Shown here: one piece after another, positions 35,383 to 47,400 of the stretch | Numbering within the stretch: the stretch's first letter is position 1 | Layout: every line of letters begins with the position of its first letter | From: Mesostigma viride | Taxonomy: Eukaryota; Streptophyta; Mesostigmatophyceae; Mesostigmatales; Mesostigmataceae | Length of the DNA: 64,000 nt | Direction: 5' to 3' | NCBI GenBank assembly: GCA_009746045.1 | Contig: RPFO01000114.1 | Coordinates: 1,447,104 to 1,511,103, forward strand | Notes under the pieces: generated by a model | What the model was told of the DNA's origin: nothing | Seen by the model: only the letters and a program-made list of their open reading frames with translations | Databases searched by the model: none | Made by a program: the position numbers and the translations under genes

Positions 35383-37407
35383 ATGCTCCCCAGACCTAAG
35401 ACTGGCACAAAAATGGCTGACGGCGGAGTTCAGATCTTTTGCGTCTGTCAGAGCCCCAAATTCGGTCAGACCACTTGCACATTCGATGCGCCTTTTTAAG
35501 ACGCACTCGCCAGTATAATCGGTTACGGCTGAAACGCAGGATCGACTCCAAAAGCAGCACGTGACAAGCAGCTATGACGACTCCAAAAGCAAAACGGGGT
35601 TTGGAAAAGGAGCTTTCCGGCTCCCAGCCCAACCCACTCGCCATCGTCCTTGCCCAGTCGACTGAGCCCACAAACCCACCGCCAGCAAACCCATCGCCAA
35701 GCGCCTCGCCAGAGCCCAAGAAATTCTGCTACGACACAGGCAAATGGCGACAGTACCTAGACTACGCATGCTTTACGGTCAGCGGCTGGATGCGACTGAC
35801 CGACGCAGAATGCACCGAGATAGTGCATTACTACGCACGCGGCCGGAACACAAGCTCCGTGGTGGGCCCGATGGGCCCATCCCCGCCGACAAGGTGGAGG
35901 CGTTCCTCGCCCTGCCAGAATTCAACCATCGCCTCGCCATGATTCCTCTTCAGCTTCTACAGGCTCACTGCACGTGACCTCGACACTCGGCTCCGCAACC
36001 CAGCCCGGCCTGCGCAGCCGGCAGCCACACCGGCTGCCTCCCTCTGCATGCAAGCGTGATGATGACCTCCGAGCAGTGCTGGAGGAGCACGTGACCTGAC
36101 CGCTGGCCGAGAAGATGACATTGAATTGACTACAGCGCTCAATACGGTGGAACTGCCAAGGTCTCCAATACAGAAACCAAGGTCGCACACAAGCTACAAT
36201 CTCAGCTCACGGCGCTGCAGACCGCGGCGCAGGCATCCGAGGCACATGCTGCACTCCTCTCCCGCCTCAACCAGGTGGAGGGGAAGTGCGGCGTGCTCAT
36301 GAAGAAGCTTGAAACCATCACCGCCCACACCGAGGCCCTGGCCACACAGGTCCCACTATATAGCGGAGCAGACGGCCACCATCGCATCCCAGCCACCCCG
36401 GCAGGATGCTGGGGACCTCCCGCCGCTCTCCTTAGTATGCGGACCTGCTGCGGTCAGCGACCGGCTCAACCACTGACGCCATCGCCACGAAGCTCCAGGA
36501 GCTGGAGGACCACCGCCAGGCCGAAGTACAACGGGAGGCCACCAACCGAGTGGTGCTGCGTCGTTTCCCCCGGAAGTCAGGTGAGACGTCAACCACCCTT
36601 GCCGACGAGCTCAAGGACCAGCTTCTCACCCTCATGGGCCGGCCTGGTAGGTGCATGAGGTAGAACTGCGCGGGTGCCACCGCCTTCCCCACTCACAGGA
36701 CAAGGCGGCTCCCCCACCACTGAGTCCTGCTCACCTTCCCCTCCCGGCCTGAGGACAAGCGGCGGTTCCTTTCTCGTCGCAAGAGGTTGCATGACCTCAC
36801 CTGGACGCTGGCCGGACGACAACCTGACCCCCCCTCAGCAGCAGCAGCGACGCGACCTGTGGCCGGAATACCTCTGCCACAAGCAGGACCCCGGCCCAGA
36901 AGCCCAACTAAGGTGTACTGGAGGGGCGGGGACCTGATGATTAACCACAAAATGTGGACCGGCCCCCTGCGGGCTAGAATAGCATGAACAGCCCTAGCTT
37001 GACAATCCATGCATTGCTAGTCACTGCCGCCATGGCAGCCATGCCTAGAATCATTGTTTGCCCAGCTGCGCCACCATACCTAGTCACGTGCATGCACCGC
37101 TAACACATGGTACACAACCAGCCATAGCCTCAGCTTAGCCCTTGTACAGCCATGCTAGGTCCTGGCTATGATCAGTTTACATTGCTACCTATGATGATGC
37201 TCAAATGGGTCTTATTGCACCCACAGCACTTGCCGCATCGTCTATGGCGTGTCCGATTGCCGCTGTGGCATGCCTCTGGCATGAAGGAGAAAGGGGGTCT
37301 CTGCCCTTCAGCTTCCTGTTGTGCACATGCAGGGATTAAAAGCACTTCGGTGCTCCGTGACTCCCCAACGGGAGCACGAGTTTAATTAATTAATTAATGC
37401 TCCCCAG
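35383..37407 (+). mobile_element. Decayed full-length ORF1-only LINE (about 2.0 kb)
   Basis: ATGCTCCCCAG flanks it at 35,383-35,393 and 37,397-37,407. It has leader ATGGCTGACGGCGGAG, ORF1 start near 35,577 (GLEKELSGSQPNPLAIVLAQ), a coiled-coil-like middle (36,190-36,360), the ORF1 end with RRDLWPEYL, then about 360 bp of 3' untranslated region and a TTAA-type tail. ORF1 is broken by several stops and frameshifts. No reverse transcriptase lies between leader and tail. Confidence 0.75.
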
Positions 37408-37855
37408 CAGTTTGAAGCGATCACGGAACTCGACCTCCTTCCGGTCTAGCAGCCGAGGCAGTGGCGGGCGACTGGTAGCCCCAATCACCATCGCCTCAGT
37501 TTTGACGCTAATCTCCAACCCCATGCACCGCCCGCGCCTCCAAGCCCAGACAGTCCAGCCAGGTCTGAATGTGCTCGGGGCGCTCGATGAGGGTGGTATC
37601 ATCCGCATAAATCAGGTCGGACAGGCGGTATAGCCAGGGCCACCGCCGCCATACTGATATTCGCGATAGCTAAGGATGTCCAAGCTGGGCTCGGACCCAG
37701 CAGCAAAGCGCGCACGTGCCTGGCGCATTACGTGATCCACGACAATAATGAACAGGTATGGGGACAGGACACAACCTTGCCACACCCCGTGATGAAGGGG
37801 GAATGGTGGGGTGGTGCCCTCCGCAGTCCGCACTACTGCCTGTGAGCCGGCCCTC

Positions 37856-38542
37856 ATACAGCCGGCCCTCATACAGACATCACAGCCCGAGTTCGGTTCC
37901 TCTCTCGCCGCAAGAACCTGGTGAACACCTCCTGGTCGCTTGACGACGACCTGACGCCAGCCCAGCAGTAGCAACGCCTCGATCAGTGGCCCGACTACAT
38001 CCGCCACAAGACCAACCCCGAGAAGCCCCAAGTTTACTGGCGGGGCGGGGACCTTTATGTCAACAAGAAACTGTGGAAGCCCCCCCGGGCTCCCCCGGGA
38101 TAGAGCACTCAAGCTAGTTGTCTAGATGGGGGCAATCGATTATGGGATAGCTTAGGCATTACAGCACTTGAAATGATATTAGCGCACAGCGTTATAGTAC
38201 GTTCAATTAGCTCTGGCACCTTGGGGTCATCAGCTTGCGCCTTAATTAGCCGACGTCTTGAGCCCACCTCACATTTGTAGCATAAGCTATGTGTCAGCCT
38301 ACCTATGGTATTGCACTGGTTGTATTGCACCCACAGTGTTGCGCCCCGGCATGATGCACCATGCTGTGGTGAGAGCGCTCTGTGGCCTGCCCACTTGCGG
38401 CAGTGAGAGAAGCTAGGGCGCCCTCCCTCCTTCTCGCTGTGTATAAAGGGTTGAAGGTTCTTTTTCTCTGTAAATATTGCGCACCCACGTGACGCAGTCA
38501 CGTGCTTATTAATTAATTAATTAACTCGTTAATACAGCCGGC
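37856..38542 (+). mobile_element. 5'-truncated ORF1-type LINE with target duplication
   Basis: ATACAGCCGGC lies at 37,856-37,866 and 38,532-38,542. Between them are an ORF1 3' end (SLDDDLTPAQQ, VYWRGGDLYVNKKLWK), a 3' untranslated region and a tail of TTAATTAA. It interrupts the old reverse-transcriptase LINE. Confidence 0.7.
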
Positions 38543-39052
38543 AAATGGTAGCAATAAACGCTGGGGGCACGCGGTCCAGAGCTAAGATGGCCAAAAGAGC
38601 CTCCCAGAGGACCGTGTCGAAAGCCTCGATATAGTCAACAAAAATGAAGACCAGCGGAAAACCATCAGGGCAAATGCGACGCACCTTCTCCATCCACCGG
38701 CGCGCCACAAATACAGCCATGACAGTGTTACGGCCATGGCGGAAACCCATCAGAGACTCACCCAGGTGCCGGTCCAGCGCGGCGCGGAGCCTGTGCAGCA
38801 TCATGCGCATGAAGACCTTCAGCGCGGCGCTCTGGAGGCAGACGCCCCGATAGTTATCGGGGTCAGCAGCAGAGCCCTTCTTGTACAGCATGACTCGGAT
38901 GGACGTACAGCATGCAACTATGGACGTATTAGATTATGCCTTCACTATCCTAGTGCGGACCGCGTATGGCATTCATAGCGATTCCGGCCGTGGTGCCCAC
39001 AACCCAGCATGTAACTAGGACCTAGATAGCTTATGCATCGATCATCCATTCC

Positions 39053-41081
39053 ATCCCATGTTCCATTCCCATGGTGTCATCATGGCCCGTCTCACTCACG
39101 AGCCACGAGGTAGCCATGGCTGACGGCGGAGCTCATAACTTTCACGTTTGAGCACCGAATTTAGCCGTGAATATCACAATCGACGCGTCTTTCTACGACG
39201 CACATGCTGATATAATTTTCCGACGCTATTACGCAATATACGATGAGCAAACGCCCATCGACGCAACGCAGCCTGACGGCTGCGCTCGGCAATGAAAATA
39301 CGTCTGCAGCTCCGGCTGCAGCTTCGCCATCAGGGCCGGAAGGCGGTGGTGACCCTAGTCGCGCACTGGTTGTCGCCCAGCACCCTCCCGGGCTTCCTGC
39401 CTCGCCCTCAGCCTCGCCCGAGCCAAAACGCAGCCGCCCAACCGAACCAAGCTGGTCTGAGCGCGACTTTGACGTTGACGGGTTATTTTCCACCTTCGAC
39501 GGTGCCAGACCCGGCTTTTTCGACATGCCACCCATCAAGATACTGGAGCTCGTGTTTTATGGGTCATACGCCTCCATTCTCGACCTGTGCCAGCGCCTTC
39601 ACAGCCATTACCGCCTCCGCCCTGGACCTGACGGCCGGTTTACTCACCGACCTGAGAACCTGGCCCGCTGGTCTCGCCCCCGTCTTCAGCTCGCCGCCCT
39701 CTTTTCCATCCTTGACCGCTCTGTCACGGACCTCTGGACCCCCTCCCCCTTGACCGAATCCACCTTCCTCCTCCACCTCCAAGAAACCATCTCACAGCAC
39801 GTGACGCCCCTAGCTGCAGATGTGGCAGCTGTGGGTCGCACGCTGGCTGCTGAGCTCCCCACCATCCCCACCGCCACCGCCACCCTCCTCGCCTCCACCC
39901 CCCCCCCTCCGCCTCCACCGACTCCATCACCGCCCAGCTCCGCGACATTGACCAACGTCTTAAGGATAATGCCATCGCTATCGAGGTCCTGCAGAACACC
40001 GCGGGCCTCACCGCCCAGGCGGTGAAGGACATTGCCGCCAAGCCAACCTCTGCTGGCCTGGCCGGCGATGCTCCTCCCATCACGACCTGGGCGGACATGC
40101 TTAAGCAGCACACCACCTCCACCACCTCCGCCGTCGCAGCCCAGCTCCAGCGGCAGACGCTTGACCTCCGCGAGGAGGCCGAGCTTGCCAAGCGCAGCCT
40201 TAACGTCATTGTCAAGAACCTCGACATGGAGGAAGGTGAGAATTCCGAGAAGCTTGCACGTGCGTTTGAGAGAGAAATTCTTAGTCGCATGGGCCTTACT
40301 GGTGAGATCGACCTGGTCGCCCACCGCCTTCCCCGCGCGCGGGGTAAGGCAGGGCCGCCCCCGCTCCTTCTCACCTTTAAGACCCCGGCGGACAAGATTT
40401 CTTTTCTCCGACGCCGCAAGCGGCTCGAGAAGACTCTCTTCACCCTTGACGACGACTTGACCCTGGCGCAGCAACAACGGCGACGGGAGCTATGGCCCAC
40501 CTACCTCCAGCTCCGGAAGACCAAGGCGGGGCAGCCGGTGTACTGGAAGGGGGCGGCCATCTACGTCGGCCACAAGCCCTGGCAGGCGACCCCCGCGGCC
40601 CCAACGACTCCAGACGCCCCAGCTTAGGGGAATACAGCAGTAGTAGTGTAGAATAGATAGACCGTGGCCATGTACATGTACGCCTCCTAGAGGCACTATC
40701 CTAGCTAAGCCACACGCTTTATTTAATCATGTACATGTGTGCCTATGATGTGCCACACTCCAGATGATGCCTAGCTTTATTTAGCTATGTTGTGCCCATG
40801 CAGGGAGTAACTCTCTGCTGAGACGCCATGCCCTAGCCTTTTTGTATAGCTCTGCTGATCTTCCCCCCCATGACAGGCTCCCCCTTCGCTGGGCATAGCT
40901 TGAAGATCATGGGGATGCAAGTGCCCTGGTGCACCTAGAGCAAGGGTCCTTTACATCCCCACCCTTGCAGGAAGTAGCTTAGGATGTATGATAGGCCATA
41001 TGCCCCCTCTCAAGGGCTATGTGCTACATATACTCCCAACGGAGTTATGTTACAATTCAATTCAATTCAATCCCATGTTCC
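39053..41081 (+). mobile_element. Nearly intact ORF1-only LINE (2.0 kb)
   Basis: ATCCCATGTTCC flanks it at 39,053-39,064 and 41,070-41,081. Parts: leader (39,065-39,242, with ATGGCTGACGGCGGAGCT), ORF1 (39,243-40,627), 3' untranslated region (40,628-41,048) and an (AATTC)n tail. ORF1 runs straight into the 3' region, with no endonuclease or reverse transcriptase. Length and plan match the element at 35,394, so ORF1-only looks like a family trait rather than a deletion. It would depend on an enzyme supplied elsewhere. Confidence 0.8.
39243..40627 (+). CDS. LINE ORF1 protein (RNA-binding), one frameshift
   Basis: About 461 residues if one base is restored to the C-run near 39,898-39,909; otherwise two frames (39,243-40,025 and 40,022-40,627). 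The N-terminal half is Pro/Ser-rich with a folded-looking part (MPPIKILELVFYGSYASILD). The middle is helical (ITAQLRDIDQRLKDNA) and may be a coiled coil. The C-terminal half has an RRM-like core (LNVIVKNLDMEEGEN, PPPLLLTFKTPADKISFLRR), then DDDLTLAQQQRRRELWPTYL and VYWKGAAIYVG, the plan of L1-type ORF1 proteins that bind element RNA. The break falls in a homopolymer, so a sequencing error is possible. Confidence 0.7.
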
Positions 41082-41084
41082 CCT

Positions 41085-41150
41085 CCCACTGAGGACTTAT
41101 AATAATGTGACGCAGTCACGTGTCTATTAATTAATTAATTAATTTATATT
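41085..41150 (+). mobile_element. Second LINE 3' terminus with (TTAA)n tail
   Basis: GAGGACTTAT, GTGACGCAGTCACGTG and a TTAA-type tail match the termini at 5,818-5,868 and 38,470-38,525. It is probably an older insertion next to which the ORF1-only element landed. Confidence 0.55.
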
Positions 41151-41455
41151 AATCAGTGCAGGCATGACATCATCAGGACCTCCACGCTCAACAAACCTAT
41201 CTGTCTAGTAGCCACATTGCCGACTCAATTGAATAATTGTTGAAGTGAAATACCTGATGAATTATATGGGTGGTGTGCAAATTCAGTTTTGTTGTGCCAA
41301 AGAAGCTTCCAGCACGCACAAACTAGGATTAAAATGCCGGCGCACGTTCAGCCATTTTCAGCACCTGCCAAGAAGTGCTTGGCCAGCTTTACTAATATAA
41401 TTCAAGTGAGACAGATAGGGAAATTGCACACACACACAAACGTAATCCTTGCTAC
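41151..41455. other. 3' flank of the CD36 gene
   Basis: No gene or recognisable element. This is downstream sequence of the CD36-family gene. Confidence 0.4.
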
Positions 41456-44400
41456 CTACGCTCTGCCATTGTTTTTACTGATGGCGCCCGCAGTCAAAAG
41501 ACTCTTCTTGCCACCCTCCCCCCCAGGTACCACCCCCGATGATGAGCCTAGGGCCTGATTCTTGGGCTGGCCCGCAAACCACCGCCCAATCACATCCTGC
41601 GACTCCTTCCCCTTGGCCTTGTTATCGGCTGTGGTACCCTCCCCTGAACCAGCCCCAGACCCGGACCCGGACCCTGCCAGCCGTTTCTGGTGGCTGCTGA
41701 GCCGCCGTGCCTGCGCGCTCTCCTCCGCAGACAGCGGCAGGTACGCCGTGTGCAGCTGCTCGGAGCGACCGCCCACATGGGACGGCTTCGGAAGCACGAG
41801 CCCTGCGGACGCGGACGACATGAACCGGAACGGCTGCTTGGGCGGGGCTGGCTTCTGGCCGCCGCCACGCACCCCCGTCCCCTTGAGAGGCTCGGTGAGA
41901 TCCGCGTTGCTGATGCTACCGGCCGGCTTGGTGGGATCCGTGGCCGTCGCGTGGCCATGGTGGTGGTGGTGGTGGTGATGGTGATGGTGGCTGGCGGCGG
42001 CGGGCTTCTTCTTCTTGCGGTACATGCTGACGGTGGTCACGGTGAGCACCCCGCTGGCGAGCATTGCCAGCACGATGCCGCTGATGAAGGTCACCCAGCG
42101 CAGGTCCACCACCATCTCGCGTGCACGAACGACCTGCCAGGTGGCCGGGGTACGGGCAGCGCCAGGTGGCACGGCCAGGAGCAACACCGTTAGCGCAGGC
42201 AGGAGCAACATGGATGGCAAAGGCACGGTAGAACGCACGTAAGCAGCACAGCCTTGCACGGCAACTTCTCTTTCCAAGTACCTGCGCGTGGAAATGGGAA
42301 AAGGAAGCTTTAATGAGGGTGTGGCCCTATTGAATTCATCCAAACGGAGTATTTTCCCTTTAAAATTCCAACAACGACTTCCGGATTTAAGCTAGTATTC
42401 TACTACCAAAGATGCCTGTCTGATTGGCCACCCCCGGGCAAGTGGTGAAAGTCAAAGGTGCTTTCAGGGTGCTTTCTTGCTGTTCTGTATGGCTCCATGG
42501 GGCTGAAGGCATTCCAGCAGTTAGGTAAAGTACAATTATGAATACACTTTAAATCTATTGCTCCAACGGCACACCTTGGACAAAAAATCGTTGGCCCGTT
42601 TCTGCACCAGTCATCGATCGCTCCACCGGCGCACCTTGGACACAAACCCCTTGGCTCCTTTCCGTACCAGCCATCAAGTGCTCACCTTGGACACAAACTC
42701 CTTGGCGCCCTTCTCCGATATCGACCCGCCAAACGTGAGCCTGGCAGCAAAACGTCGGCACGTGGCGCAGCAAAGCCAGCATGCAGCGCAACAACCAGCA
42801 CAACAACAGCATCAACTACAAAGACCAGCCAGGGTGATGTGCGGGTTTGTACGAAACCAAAGGGGGGGAGAGGGAAAGGGTGTGTGTGCGGGGGGGGGGG
42901 GGACGTGGGGTGAGATCGACCCTAAACCCTCCACACATCAGACCACACATAAACCACACATCAGACCACACATAAACCATACAACGGACCATGCATACTC
43001 CGTACAACGGACCGCTCATGTAGCATACAATCTGACACATGTATAGCACACATGTATAGCGCACAATGTGACACATGAATACCCAAGGCTACCTGCAAAA
43101 CTCGTTTGCAGCTGGCGGGTAATGCTGGTGTTGAAGATGAATGAGTCTTTCCACGACAAGCCGACACGCCTGGACCGCCCACAGCGTGTGCGATGGGCAC
43201 AGGGTGCGGCATGTGGGCTATCTCCGTCCAGTACTTCCCATCAACTGGCATGTGCAGCTGCGTAACTATACCCTTAGTATGAGTAAACTACTTGAAAAAC
43301 TTGCTCGTTGCAAGAAGCCCTACGCAACACCATAGCCTGCACAGCTCCATCTGCCCTGTTCCCCCCGGCTATTCCCCCCGGCTATTCCCCCCGGCTATTC
43401 CCGCCCACTAAAACCTCGGCTATTCAAAGCCCTCCCAAGGCAAGTGAGCTCCATACTTTTCGCACCAGCAACATCCCAACATGTGCCCCCGCAAGTGCCA
43501 CGCCGTCGGCACGTATCCCCTGTGCCACCGCATACGTACGAAGAAGATGTATGCCGCTACCTCACACGTCCCTTCACTAGACGATGATCACTTTGTGGTC
43601 ACTCAGCGGGCACTGAGTGGTGGCGTACGCAAGCACGCACCACGCGATGGGCACTGAGTGGTGGCGTACGCAAGCACGTACCACGCGATGGGCACCCACG
43701 CCGTCCTCAGGTCGGGGAACCACTGCTTGCCCTCGACGACAAAGCCGCCAGTCAGCAGATTGGCCTGGTCATGGAAGCACGCAGAATAATAGGAGCATGG
43801 GGGAAAACATAGGAACACAGGGGTGTGGGAGAGATAGGGAGGTTGTTAGGGGCGCCGTATCTGCGTTGCACACGAGGTGGTGCAGCTGGTCAAAAGGAAG
43901 GCCTGCACATACCAGGAGGCAGCGCACTCCTTGTGTGGACACAGCACATGGGGAAAACGGACGTGATGGAGGAAAAAGCAATGCACTCAAAAGGGGGGAT
44001 GCAAGGGGGGCAGGTTGCAAGGGGTGGCGGGATCACTTCCACCCCACCGCCCGATTCGTCGTCTACATTTCTGTGGTTCACAGGGAAGGGTCGTGGGCTG
44101 GGGTCAGTCCCGGCCATCGGGTTGTTTCTACGCCAACGTGCACAGCATCCATTCACTCAAATCTATCCACCACTCACCACCTGTGATGTTCCATTACTCC
44201 AGAATGGTCCCATTTACATTCACAGGCTGCCGGTTCTATCCCCATGACCCGGCTCGCATGGCCCAACAAGTGCCGGCGATGCAGACGTCCGCCAAAAAAG
44301 GGTAGCCAAAAAGGCGATACCAACAGGACCTGACTGAAACAGGATACCAAACAACTAGAGATGTTCAGTAGGCAGCGACACCCTAACAAACAACAGAGTC

Positions 44401-47400
44401 CCTGGTAGTGCACACCCGGTAGCTGCATAGGACACCTGACCCCACGCCACGACCGCATCCCTGGGTACGTAAATGACCACACGTTGATGCCCCCGGTCCT
44501 CCGAGTGGATGCACGCCTTTGGTTGATCAATGAACTAGCACAAGCAATGCGGATGCGTGCACCGCCCGCCCGCCCGCCCGCCCGCCCGCCCGCCGCCCGC
44601 CCGCCCGCCCGCCCGCCCGCCCGCCCGCCCGCCCGCCCGCCCGCCGCCGCCCGCCCGCCCGCCCGCCCGTCTGCCCGCCTGCCCGCCCGCCCGCCCGCCC
44701 GCCCGCCCGCCCGCCCGTCTGCCCGCCTGCCCGCCCGCCCGCGCGCCCACCAGCCCGCCAGGCACCCTTCAGCACCCACCTGCAGGGAAACGCGCGCCTT
44801 CATGACGATGCCTGTCACGGGCTCCACGCTGAGGGATGGCTCGTCAATGTCCGGGTCGGGGGGCGCCAGGCCGGTGACCGACGACAGTACCTGCGCACAC
44901 CCACCACCAGGCGCCACGGCAAGCAGGAATGCCAGCGACGAGAAGCGTGTGGAATGAGCGGTGCTGGTACCTGGGAACGCTGGGGCATGGCCGGACTCAT
45001 GACACCTGGCCAACCGTGTTACTGTTGCAGTATGGACCAACACGGCTGGCTGATGGACCCCACCATGGGTAAGCGGGACAACAATACACATCACAGCGAT
45101 AACAATAACAACAACGATACCGATACCGATACCGATACCGATACCGATACCGATACCGATACCGATACCGATACCGATACCGATACCGATACCGATACCG
45201 ATACCGATACCGATACCGAAAACGAAAACAATAATGATAACGATAACGATAACGATAACGATAACGATAACGATAACGATAACGATAACGATAACGATAA
45301 CGATAACGATAACGATAACGATAACGATAACGATAACGATAACGATAACGATAACGATAACGATAACGATAACGATAACGATAACGATAACGATAACGAT
45401 AACGATAACGATAACGATAACGATAACGATAACGATAACGATAACGATAACGATAACGATAACGATAACGATAACGATAACGATAACGATAACGATAACG
45501 ATAACGATAACGATAACGATAACGATAACGATAACGATAACGATAACGATAACGATAACGATAACGATAACGATAACGATAACGATAACGATAACGATAA
45601 CGATAACGATAACGATAACGATACCGATACGATAACGATAACGATAACGATAACGATAACGATAACGATAACGATAACAATAATGATAGTTATTATTCAT
45701 AGCAATTCACCCGCAAGGTGCAAGACCACAGTCGCGGGTCATGGTTCCAGTAGCACGACAGCATTGGAAACCAACCCAGTGGCACGACAGCATTGGAAAC
45801 CAACCCAGTAGCACGACAGCATTGGAAACCAACCCAGTAGCACAACAACATTGGAAACGAACCCAGTAGCACGACAGCATTGGAAACCAACCCAGTAGCA
45901 CGACAGCATTGGAAACGAACCCAGTAGCACGACAACATTGGAAACCAACCCAGTAGCACGACAGCATGGGAAACGAACCCAGTAGCACGACAACATTGGA
46001 AACCAACCCAGTAGCACGACAGCATGGGAAACGAACCCAGTAGCACAACAACATTGGAAACCAACCCAGTAGGACAACAGCAATGGAAACCGGTAGCACA
46101 ATAGGATTGAAAACCAACACTTCCGTACAAGCTTCGCATATAAGCAAACGGTAAGACCTGAAGATTAGATCTATAAAAATAACCCGGTAAGAATGGGACG
46201 AAAACCAAGCTGATGCAGGACTACATGACTGTACCATGTCAAAAGGCAGTCTGTAACACCCACTGACAAACATGGTACTTATAAGCCCAGTGAATAATAC
46301 CCCACCTGCGAGTCACCAACCTCCAACGAGTGCAGTGAAGCTAACAAGCCAATAACCATGTATCTATCGATGTCCCTTATAGCACAGTAGTCCATATACA
46401 CTTTGTAGGCACTGCTGGCAATTTTCCCTTGCCAGGGTTTCTTCCTGTTCCAGGATTCTCTCGTGTTCCTCCTTGCTAATTACCCCAACGGGGCAAGTAA
46501 CACGCTACCATACATCTTGGTAGGGGTTCCTCCGCGCCCTATACCTGAGGGTTGTGCACCTCCAGATAGAGCGGCTTGGGCCTATACATATCCATCACTA
46601 TACCTGCATATATACAGTCATTCACGCCTCAAGTTGGGTTGGCTTAAGTTGTGTTCACGCCTTAAGTTGGGTCGCATAGAATTTTGGCATTTTAAGTTTA
46701 AAGTAGTTCATAATAGTATGTTTTAGTATCTTTAATTCAAATTAGTACAATTTAGTAGAGTCCTTAATGCTTTAAGTTGGGTTGACCCCTCGAAAACCTC
46801 GAACCAAACTTAAGGCGTGAAATGACTATATATATTCCTACTAGCATTTATACACACCAGCGGGTCGTCCACCCCAAGATAGTGCGGCTTGGTCAGCGCG
46901 AGCGGCAGCATCTGGTTGATGCTGGACACGTTGAACATGCCCGAGGGGCCCAGCTGGTAGTAGTCGGCGTTCCGGGGACACTCGCTTGCGTTGAGCAGGT
47001 TGACGGGCGCCAGCGTCAGCTTCATGAGGTCGATGCCCTGGGGGGGGCGCAGTGGGGTGAGCGGACGGCAACCATGTTGTCGTGTGGGGAACATGACAAC
47101 AATTGTAAGGCAGCAATAGTGAGGCAAGGAGGGTAAAACAAGAGCAAGGCAAAGGAGGGCAAAGCTAGAGAAAGGCCGGGATGGAAAAACCAGAGCAAGG
47201 CACAGAGGGTAAAACATGACGAGGTCGATGCCCTGTGGGGTGTGGGGGAGCGAGGGAAAGCCACACGAGTAGGCAAGATGACAAGGGCACGACAATCGGG
47301 ATGAGGCATTGCACTGGTCAAGGCAACCAGGCCAGACGACGCAGCCGCCAAGGCGATTAGGCATGAACGCAGGGGTAAGGCACGACGGTCGCCGACGGTG

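Larger units (their letters stand above)
34915..38895 (-). mobile_element. Old reverse-transcriptase LINE, interrupted twice
   Basis: Minus-strand pieces in reverse-transcriptase order: 38,543-38,891 (LYKKGSAADPDNYRGVCL, MGFRHGRNTVMAVF, FIFVDYIEAFDTV), 37,620-37,855 (PFPLHHGVWQGCVLSPYLF), 37,408-37,615 (YADDTTLIE-type box, FKLLGS) and 35,030-35,382 (TYGAEAWTLT, MPRISHEIRQRRKEFVGHLA). The two gaps are filled by plus-strand ORF1-type elements with target duplications. Several frameshifts and stops are present. It is 5'-truncated near 38,895 and no endonuclease domain is seen. Confidence 0.75.

Noticed and set aside
32680-41150. LTR retrotransposon or other virus-like element
   Set aside because: No long terminal repeats, integrase or capsid segments were seen; tails, target duplications and motifs are of non-LTR type.
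44174-45811. Long IVIV, RYRY, NDND and ITIT frames
   Set aside because: Hexamer array by-products in CD36 intron 8.
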